Shown one piece after another: positions 57,924 to 64,000 of a stretch of DNA of 64,000 bases. This stretch comes from JAJPKK01 sp963800215 (lineage in GTDB: Bacteria > Pseudomonadota > Alphaproteobacteria > Rhizobiales > Xanthobacteraceae): assembly GCA_963800215.1 (NCBI GenBank), contig CAWCZY010000001.1, forward strand, positions 186,001-250,000. The letters are read 5' to 3'. The notes under the pieces were generated by a model, which was given only the letters and a program-made list of their open reading frames with translations, did not search any database and had not been told where the DNA came from. The position numbers and the translations under genes were made by a program. How positions within the stretch are numbered: position 1 is the stretch's first letter; every line of letters starts with the position of its first letter.

Positions 57924-58793
57924 TCATGCCGCCGCCAGTTCAACCGGAATCCCGTCCGGATCGGCGATGCGAACCGATCCCGGCGCGGCTGCGTTCTCCA
58001 CCGCGATTCCACGCTCACGAAGGACGCGCCTGATCGAATCGGCATTCGAGTCCTTGATGGCGATCCGGATGTGATCCAGGCTGCGACCGGAACCCGCGGG
58101 CGCCGAAATCAATTCGAGGACGGAGTTGCCCACTCCGAACGTCCTGGAACGGCTCGAAGCCGCCGACGCGATTTCGGTCCCGAACAGACGGGCGTAGAAG
58201 TCGCCTGCGTGAGCGAGGTCGGCGCAGCGTATGGCGATGCGGCTCATCGACTGCGGAGACAATGCAGGCCCGACGCGGGCGGGGACCTGATAGGGCGTCG
58301 CGGTTTGGCGTGCCCATCCGCCGGGTTGTCGCAGCTGCATCAGCGCTCCATCGAGGTCGCCTATCCATACGTCGCCGGACGATCGCGGCGGCACCGCGAT
58401 GCCGTTGTCCTGCAACTTCGCCGCCACCTTCGCCTTCTCGTAATCGCTGATCCCGAGGGAATAGTGATCGAGATCGGGCCGGTCCGGCGCGAAAGCCTGG
58501 GATATGGCGAGATAGCCGTCGCCGAACTTGAGGAAGTACCCTTCGCTGGGCGGCACGTCCGGCCGGGCTCTGAGCGCCGGGTTCCTGAGAACCGGCGTGT
58601 CGAACAGCGCCACGTAGAATTCCGCGGTCTTGGCGACGCTCGACACGCGGATATTGACGTGGTCGAGCGACACTGGTCGCAGGATTCCCGTCTCCGCCGC
58701 GCCGGCACTGCGCATGGCTGCCATCGCGCCCAGCAGCGCGAGGGCTTCGCGGCGCGAAACCAAACCCGCGCGTATTCCTTGTGCGTGGTCCAT
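57924..58793 (-). CDS. Exported VOC (glyoxalase-fold) protein
   Basis: 289 residues. A possible Tat signal (VSRREALALLGAMAAM) precedes two vicinal-oxygen-chelate modules, LDHVNIRVSSVAKTAEFYVALF (about 44) and MSRIAIRCADLAHAGDFYARLFG (about 183). The C-terminus ADPDGIPVEL is typical. Metal-dependent dioxygenase, isomerase or binding protein; substrate unknown. It is followed by the secreted unknown in the same direction upstream. Confidence 0.84.
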   Translation of the reverse strand: MDHAQGIRAGLVSRREALALLGAMAAMRSAGAAETGILRPVSLDHVNIRVSSVAKTAEFYVALFDTPVLRNPALRARPDVPPSEGYFLKFGDGYLAISQAFAPDRPDLDHYSLGISDYEKAKVAAKLQDNGIAVPPRSSGDVWIGDLDGALMQLRQPGGWARQTATPYQVPARVGPALSPQSMSRIAIRCADLAHAGDFYARLFGTEIASAASSRSRTFGVGNSVLELISAPAGSGRSLDHIRIAIKDSNADSIRRVLRERGIAVENAAAPGSVRIADPDGIPVELAAA

Positions 58794-58843
58794 AGGCAAT
58801 TCCTCCCTGATCGATTGCTCCCTGGCCGATCGCCGTCGAATCG

Positions 58844-59707
58844 TCACTTCCGCGTTTGCTTGAAGTATTTCAGATCGGGTGGCGGCTGGTCCTTCTTCGT
58901 CGGCATCAGCAGGCCGCCGGAGCTGAGGAAATAGGCCTGCCCGGCGATATCGACATGGACGTTGCCTTCGGCACAGACGTCCTCGTGCCACCATATCGGC
59001 TGCTTGGATTGGGCGCGGCGGTAGTTCTTGGTGACGGTCCAGGGATGCGTCAGCGCATGGTCGATGGTGGTGATCTCGTCGTGAAGAAGGTTCGGATCGG
59101 CCTTGTCCACATAGATGCGCTCCCTGATGATACTCAGGTTGTCCCGATGCAACGGAATCCCGCTGACATCGTAATTGCGGGGGCCCTTGAGGCCGCGGGT
59201 CTCGACCACCAGCGTGTCGTAACGGCCGTCGCCGTCCTCGTCGACCCATTTGCCGATCGAATAACCCGCATACATCGGGTCGTCATTCATGTTGTCGGGA
59301 AAGTCGCGCCCGTCGGTATAGATACGGCGATTGTCGTGGATGTGTTCCATCAGGACGTAGGTGGTTTGCGGCGTGACGACGACCTCCATGGGTGCATAGG
59401 CGTGCATGATGCGCGGCATGCCCGGCGGCAGGCACTTGTAAGTCGGGTCGCTGCCTTGGCCGCCGGCCTTCTTGTCGGCGAGGTTCGCCTCGTAGAGGGT
59501 TTGGTACTCCGCCGTCAGCGGCGCCTCCTGCAGCCGGCCGGGCGGCTTGGTCGGATCGAACCGGCCCTCGCCCGCATTGCCCTCGGCGCGGTCCCATTTG
59601 CCCTTCAGATCGGGGTATTTGGCATCGTCGAACGCCTGGGCGGCCGTAACGGTCGCACACCAAGCAGCCATGAGCGCGATGATGCCGATCAAGCATCGGT
59701 CATGCAT
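58844..59707 (-). CDS. Exported hypothetical protein, next to the VOC gene
   Basis: 287 residues with a signal peptide (MHDRCLIGIIALMAAWCATV, cleavage about 24). The mature part is rich in Asp/Tyr/Pro and contains LPPGMPRIMHAYAPMEVVVTP, HIHDNRRIYTDGRDFP and DGDGRYDTLVVETRGL, a pattern seen in many secreted proteins of soil alphaproteobacteria annotated without function. It precedes the VOC gene by 50 bases; the two are probably cotranscribed. Confidence 0.75.
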   Translation of the reverse strand: MHDRCLIGIIALMAAWCATVTAAQAFDDAKYPDLKGKWDRAEGNAGEGRFDPTKPPGRLQEAPLTAEYQTLYEANLADKKAGGQGSDPTYKCLPPGMPRIMHAYAPMEVVVTPQTTYVLMEHIHDNRRIYTDGRDFPDNMNDDPMYAGYSIGKWVDEDGDGRYDTLVVETRGLKGPRNYDVSGIPLHRDNLSIIRERIYVDKADPNLLHDEITTIDHALTHPWTVTKNYRRAQSKQPIWWHEDVCAEGNVHVDIAGQAYFLSSGGLLMPTKKDQPPPDLKYFKQTRK

Positions 59708-59928
59708 GATTTCCTCCCAGCAATGGCGGCCGCCTTTTGCCCCCGGCGAATTGGAGACTGCCGGAGATGCTCTGGACTGCGCTTAGGCGCTTCCGCAACG
59801 GGAGTCCTGCATGAAAGCCGACCCTTTTCAAGGGCACACGAAGGCCGAACCGAGACGGGCGCGCCGCCGCGCCACGTGTGATCCGATCCGGTTCGTCCGG
59901 CGCCGGCTTGGCGATGAAGGCGGCGAAA

Positions 59929-61584
59929 TCAGCGCGTCGCTTCGCGCGAGAACCAGGACAGCAGGCCGCGCCCGGCATTGGGGGTGGGTTTGGCAATCGG
60001 TTCCGGCGATTGGGGCTCCGGGCCGGGATCGTCGGGGATCTGGATCGGTGTCAGTTCGGTGGGCCGCAAGTCGGCGGGTCGTGCCGGCTCGGGAGACGGC
60101 ACCGCCGACAGGTCGAGCGACAGCGGCACCTCCGGCCTGCTGCTCGCTGGCCTCGTCTCGGGCCTCGTCTCGGGTCTGGGCTCCGGCTTGGCCTCGACCC
60201 TGATTTCCGGGCTGACGTCTTTCTCCATAACCACCACCGGCCCTGAAGGGCCGGCAATGGCGGGGGTGGAGGGCGCCGGCTCGAGCAGCGGACCGCGCGG
60301 CGTGAGATCGGCCACCGGGGCCCGCCACTGGAAGGCGTCGAGGCGGCCGGTCGCCGGCGACACCGGCATCCAGTTTTCGGCGACTAGGCCGTCGGCGGTC
60401 CACACCGGGTCGAGGGCGGCGTGGACGGCGCGGGCCATCCATTGGCGGGCGCGGCCGATATCGCCGGCTTCGGCTTCCTCGAGCTGCGCCATCAGGGTCG
60501 CCACCCGCCTGGTGGGCGCCGAAATCAGCGTCTTGAGGCTCGCCCGCGCTTCCGCGAATTCGTGGGCGTCGAGCGCCGCCCGCGCCACCGCCAGCCGGCT
60601 TTCGAGGTGGCTCTCGGCGAGGCGCGCCAGGGTTCGGATGCGGGCAAGCCGCTCGCGCGCCGACGCGCCGGGGACGAGATCGGCATAGGCGTCGGCGACA
60701 TCGGGATGCGGAGCCTCGCGCCACGCGGCTTCGAGGATGCGCCCGGCCTTGCGCCGGTCGCCCGCTTCGGCCAGCAGGCGGCCGCCCAGCGCAGCGGCGG
60801 GGACGAGGCCGGGAGCGAGCTTGACCGCTTCCTGCGCGAGTTCGCGCGCGGCGGTGCGGTCGGTGTTCTCGACCGACAAGGCCCGTGCCGTGAGCAGCAC
60901 GGCACGCTGGCGGCGATAGGTGTCCTTGTCCAACAGGCCGCCGCTGTTGTTGCGCTCGAGCGCTTGCAGGGCACCCAGCCAATCGCCGTCGGCGCAGTGG
61001 AAGTCGAACGCCGCCTGTCCCGCCCAGGCGAGCGACGGCGCGGCCTTGGCGGCCTCCTCGGCGAAGCCGCGGGCGGCCGCCATGTCGTTGCGCCGCTGTG
61101 CTTCGATGAAAAGGCCGTGCAGGCCCAACAGCTTGGTGTCAGGGCGGTCCGCCATCGCCCGGAATGCTGCATCGGCACCGCCGCGCGTACCGGAGAGCTG
61201 CGCGGTCTGGGCCTGCAGCAGCAGGGTGAGGGGCTGGTCGGCGGCGTGCCGCCCGGCGTCCTTGGCGTGCCTGAGCGCGGCGCGCACGTCCCCGGCACCG
61301 ATGGCGACGAGGCCACGTGTGAGCGCGTGATGGCCTCTTGCGGCGCGCCGCTGCGCCGACCGCCGCGCCAGCTTGGCCGGCGCAGTCACCAGGGAGGCGG
61401 CCAGCGTCCATGCGATCAGCGCCACGCAGACCACGGCGAGGACCGCCCCGACCAGGACAGCGACCGATGTATCGGCGTGATAGCCGAGCCAGTTTATGGA
61501 GACCTCGCCGGGCCGGTCCGCAAGCCAGGCTGCGGCGAAGGCGAGCCCGGCGGTTACCAGCAGAAAAACGATGAGCCGTATCAT
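59929..61584 (-). CDS. hemY: HemY-like TPR membrane protein
   Basis: 551 residues. Two N-terminal transmembrane helices (about 3-20 and 38-64), with DRPGEVSINWLGYH between, define the HemY_N domain. A region of TPR-like helices (about 110-410) is followed by RARQWMARAVHAALDPVWTADG and a Pro/Glu/Arg-rich tail with PEPRPETRPETR. HemY of the hemCD-X-Y type is a haem-biosynthesis-associated protein of unclear activity, not protoporphyrinogen oxidase. ATG 61584 overlaps the upstream stop (ATGA). Confidence 0.9.
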   Translation of the reverse strand: MIRLIVFLLVTAGLAFAAAWLADRPGEVSINWLGYHADTSVAVLVGAVLAVVCVALIAWTLAASLVTAPAKLARRSAQRRAARGHHALTRGLVAIGAGDVRAALRHAKDAGRHAADQPLTLLLQAQTAQLSGTRGGADAAFRAMADRPDTKLLGLHGLFIEAQRRNDMAAARGFAEEAAKAAPSLAWAGQAAFDFHCADGDWLGALQALERNNSGGLLDKDTYRRQRAVLLTARALSVENTDRTAARELAQEAVKLAPGLVPAAALGGRLLAEAGDRRKAGRILEAAWREAPHPDVADAYADLVPGASARERLARIRTLARLAESHLESRLAVARAALDAHEFAEARASLKTLISAPTRRVATLMAQLEEAEAGDIGRARQWMARAVHAALDPVWTADGLVAENWMPVSPATGRLDAFQWRAPVADLTPRGPLLEPAPSTPAIAGPSGPVVVMEKDVSPEIRVEAKPEPRPETRPETRPASSRPEVPLSLDLSAVPSPEPARPADLRPTELTPIQIPDDPGPEPQSPEPIAKPTPNAGRGLLSWFSREATR

Positions 61585-63006
61585 TGGTTGGTGGCGCCTG
61601 CCGGCGCGCCGAGCTTGGCGAAGGACGCGGCGGCGAGTTGCGCGGACGTGGCGGCGGCGGCTTGGCGGGCCAGCGCTTTCTTGCGCCACGGCTCCGCGAT
61701 CGCCTGTGCCGGCGCCGGAAGCTTGTCGATTTCGGCGAGCACGCCGGCGAGATCGCGCCGCGCCATGTCGCGGTCGATGCGCCCGATCACCGTTGCCGCA
61801 TCGTCGCCTGGGCGGTCGCCGACCGGGCGGATGCGAACCAGTTTTTCGGCATGAGCCTGCAAGCGATCCAGGTAACTGCCGTCCGGTCCCGCCGGCGCGG
61901 ATGCCTTCAGCATCTCCGGGATGAGCCCGGAAAGTTCGCGGAATAGATCGGGCGGATTCGGCACGCCGGTGGCTGCGAACGGCTCGAGTTCCGCAAGCGT
62001 CACGGGACTGACGCCGACCGCCTTGGCGGCGGCAAATTCCGCCGTGAACGGCTCGCCGCGTTCCAGCGCGGAACGCAGGCCGGCGGCGACTAATGCGAAC
62101 CGCAGCAACTCGTCGGTCTTGGGGGTGGCAGAATTCGACGACCTGATCCCGGATCGTCTTGACCGAGGCCTCGACCGCGTCGAGGCGGCTGTTGAGGCCG
62201 GCCAGCTCCGCCTTCGCGTTCTGGTGGAGCTTGTCCTGGTCGGCATCGGTGCGGTTCGCGTCGGCCACTGCTTTGGCGACGGATTCGGCGCGTTCGCGAG
62301 CCGCCTGAACGGCGGTCGCATTGTCCCCACTCCGGCGATCGAGCGCGGTCACACGCTCCGCCATCGGCTTGATCTCCGCTTGCACCGTGGCGAGCCGCGT
62401 CGACAAGTCCTTGATCGCGGCGGCATCGGCCTTTCCGGAGTCGTATGCGGCGGCCGGGGGCGCGGATTCGAGCCGGGAAATTCGCGCCGACAGTTCCTCG
62501 ATCTTACCGCTGTCGGCCCGGCCGCTTCCAGGCGCCGGCGCCGGCGGCGCGGCTTCGAGCTTGGCGAGACGCGCCGACAATTCCTCGATCTTGGCGGCGG
62601 GGACCTTGCCCATGTCGGGCACCGTCGCCGCCGCCACATCGGCCGCGCTCTGGGTCTGCAATTCAAGACGGGCCAGACGGGCATTCAGATCGTCGGTGTT
62701 GAGCTCATCGAGCGGGGCGAAGTAAATCCATGCGGCGCCGCCTGCGAGGACGGCGAGCCCCGCACCGAGCGTGCCCGCGGCCAGGATGGGAAACCACGGC
62801 GTGCGGGGGCGGGCGGCAGGTGGGACGGCGCTCGGCTCGGAGGCCGGCGCAGCGGCTGACGCGACAGCCTCGGGCGAAGGTTCGGCGGAGGCGGCGTCCG
62901 CGACAGGCACTTCCACCGCCTCGACATCGATGGTCGGCGGCTGCCGGCGCCGCCGGCCCTCCGGCGGCCCGCTGCCCTGCCCTGCCTCGTCACCCGTATC
63001 CGCCAT
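61581..63006 (-). CDS. Mitofilin-like (COG4223) membrane protein, one +1 frameshift
   Basis: Alphaproteobacterial homologue of mitofilin/Mic60, found between hemD and hemY. A Pro/Ala-rich cytoplasmic region (1-95) leads into a single helix (ILAAGTLGAGLAVLAGGAAWIYF, about 93-115), then a long coiled coil with repeats of KIEELSARLAKLEA (about 120-290) and a C-terminal helical domain ending KLGAPAGATNQ. An extra base at 62130 (TTC-T-GCCACC) breaks the frame. Because of it, the N-terminal part appears fused to hemY in one long open frame, which is an artefact. Restored length is 474 residues. Confidence 0.86.
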
Positions 63007-63080
63007 GGCGTGTCTCCGATTCCGAACCAACGGCATACTGCGGACTCGGGGTCCCGGCAATGGAGCTTCACGCCATGTTT

Positions 63081-63797
63081 TCACGCCCTATCGACAAGCG
63101 CGAGAAGGGCTGCCTCGTTCGGCGCCGCGGCAATCTCCACGGCGGCGGCAGCCGCCGCAATAAGCGGCGCCGCGACCTGGGCCGACAGGCAGAAGTGCCT
63201 GACCTTCATCGCAGAATCCACGATCCCGGCGGCCTTCGCGGCGCTGATGAAGGCACTGGCAGTGCGTGCGGAATAATGCAGCACCCCGTCGATCGCGCCG
63301 CCTGAGATGGCCGCGCGCACATCCGCGTCGAAATCACTCACAATCACGGCGCGATAGGCGATGACGGTCTCCACCGCCCGCCCGGCCTTACCCAGGATCC
63401 CGGCGAGATCGCCGGCGCGATCGCCGCCGGCGAAATAGAGGAGAGGCAGCACGGTACCCTCAGACCCGGCCACGATCAGCGCGGCGAGGTCGCCGACATC
63501 GCCTTCCGCGGATACCACATTGGTGAGCCCGGCCGCGACGGCCGCTTCCCGGGTGCGCGCCCCGACGGCAAAGGCGGGCAGGGCGGCAAGCGCGCCGAAC
63601 CGGCGATGCGACGCGACGGCACGCGCCGCATTGGCGCTGGTGAACACCACGCCTGCCCAGGGGCCCACACCAAACACGGCGTCCGCGACCGGCTCGATCC
63701 GCAGCAGCGGCGCCAGCCGAACCTCGTGGCCGCGGGAGCGCAGCAGCGCCGCGGTGCGCGCGCCCTCCGGTTCCGGCCTGGTGACGAGGAGGCGCAC
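63081..63797 (-). CDS. hemD: HemD, uroporphyrinogen-III synthase
   Basis: 238 residues. MRLLVTRPEPEGARTAALLRSRGH at the N-terminus and VVFTSANAARAV, then GVLHYSARTASAFISAA at the second lobe are the family markers. Converts hydroxymethylbilane to uroporphyrinogen III. The start is four bases after the hemC stop. Confidence 0.93.
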   Translation of the reverse strand: MRLLVTRPEPEGARTAALLRSRGHEVRLAPLLRIEPVADAVFGVGPWAGVVFTSANAARAVASHRRFGALAALPAFAVGARTREAAVAAGLTNVVSAEGDVGDLAALIVAGSEGTVLPLLYFAGGDRAGDLAGILGKAGRAVETVIAYRAVIVSDFDADVRAAISGGAIDGVLHYSARTASAFISAAKAAGIVDSAMKVRHFCLSAQVAAPLIAAAAAAVEIAAAPNEAALLALVDRA

Positions 63798-63801
63798 GGG
63801 C

Positions 63802-64000
63802 TCAACCGGCGGTAAAGAAATCCGGCGCCGCCCGGCTCTTCAATTCCCGGCCTGCATCAGCGCCGAGCCGTACCGCATCGGCAATCGCGCCGGTGCGGAC
63901 GGTCTCCAGGGATTCGCTGCCGTCGGGCCGCAGGATCATGCCGCGAAACGCCACCGTGCCGGCGGCAATGCGCGCATGGCCCGCGATAGGCGTGCGGCAG
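63802..64000 (-). CDS. hemC: HemC, porphobilinogen deaminase (3' end only)
   Basis: The last 65 codons: CRTPIAGHARIAAGTV (the C-terminal domain after the dipyrromethane-cofactor Cys), RGMILRPDGSESLETV and a stop at 63802-63804. The gene continues beyond the window. Order hemC-hemD-mitofilin-hemY is standard for the order. Confidence 0.9.
   Translation of the reverse strand, partial: CRTPIAGHARIAAGTVAFRGMILRPDGSESLETVRTGAIADAVRLGADAGRELKSRAAPDFFTAG

Overview
The window is a 64 kb stretch of a GC-rich chromosome from an alphaproteobacterium of the order Hyphomicrobiales (Rhizobiales). Gene order and protein style point to the Xanthobacteraceae/Nitrobacteraceae side (Pseudolabrys-, Rhodoplanes-, Rhodopseudomonas- or Bradyrhizobium-like). 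The clues are fabA-fabB-fabI, acnA next to ccmABCDG, yciB-ftsY-mtaB-dapF, ffh-rpsP-rimM-trmD-rplS-leuC, sdhCDAB, hemC-hemD-mitofilin-hemY, many secreted substrate-binding proteins, and short intergenic palindromic repeats typical of that group. No rRNA, tRNA, CRISPR array or prophage was recognised.

Layout. 1-3.3 kb: fatty-acid synthesis (fabA tail, fabB, fabI) and a creatininase-family protein. 3.3-7.7 kb: fatty-acid-hydroxylase-type membrane enzyme, Bax-inhibitor-1 protein, GNAT acetyltransferase, DUF2794 and DUF1223 proteins. 7.9-13.8 kb: aconitase and, divergently, the cytochrome c maturation genes ccmA-B-C-D-G. 13.8-16.2 kb: yciB, an orphan HigA-type antitoxin, an SRPBCC protein and ftsY. 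16.2-21.7 kb: an accessory block (pseudouridine synthase, tripartite-tricarboxylate binding protein, fumarase/adenylosuccinate-lyase superfamily enzyme, transposase remnants, ModA-like binding protein, carbonic anhydrase fragment, FMN-binding protein) that separates ftsY from its usual partners mtaB and dapF (21.7-23.9 kb). 24-26.1 kb: GyrI-like and metallo-beta-lactamase-fold proteins and a small conserved protein. 26.3-32.3 kb: SRP GTPase, ribosomal proteins S16 and L19, RimM, TrmD, LeuC. 32.5-36.6 kb: small secreted proteins, a zincin, sulfite dehydrogenase sorAB. 36.7-44 kb: IlvD/Edd dehydratase, asd, a serine hydrolase, a CoA-ester lyase, leuD-leuB. 44-48.6 kb: ABC binding protein, a Tat-exported molybdopterin oxidoreductase with its cytochrome b, and an ISAs1 insertion sequence. 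48.9-53.7 kb: mesaconyl-CoA hydratase and sdhCDAB. 53.8-64 kb: OmpA-family protein, argG, a bicupin, a VOC protein, a secreted unknown, hemY, mitofilin-like protein, hemD and the end of hemC.

The most striking property is not a gene but the reading frames. Thirteen genes, most of them essential or central (ffh, trmD, sdhA, leuC, fabB, fabI, rimM and others), are broken by 19 small indels. Seventeen are single-base insertions, one is a two-base insertion and one a single-base deletion. In nearly every case, removing the indel restores a protein of the normal family length. Uncorrected long-read sequencing error is the most likely cause, but it must be tested before any of these genes is called a pseudogene.

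Functionally the window is mostly housekeeping: lipid synthesis, TCA cycle (acnA, sdh), leucine/lysine/arginine synthesis, haem synthesis and cytochrome c assembly, and protein targeting and translation. The accessory part is oxidation of sulfite, repair or redox chemistry in the periplasm, and uptake of organic acids. It is punctuated by remnants of IS1380 and REP-associated transposases plus repeats that look like their substrates.
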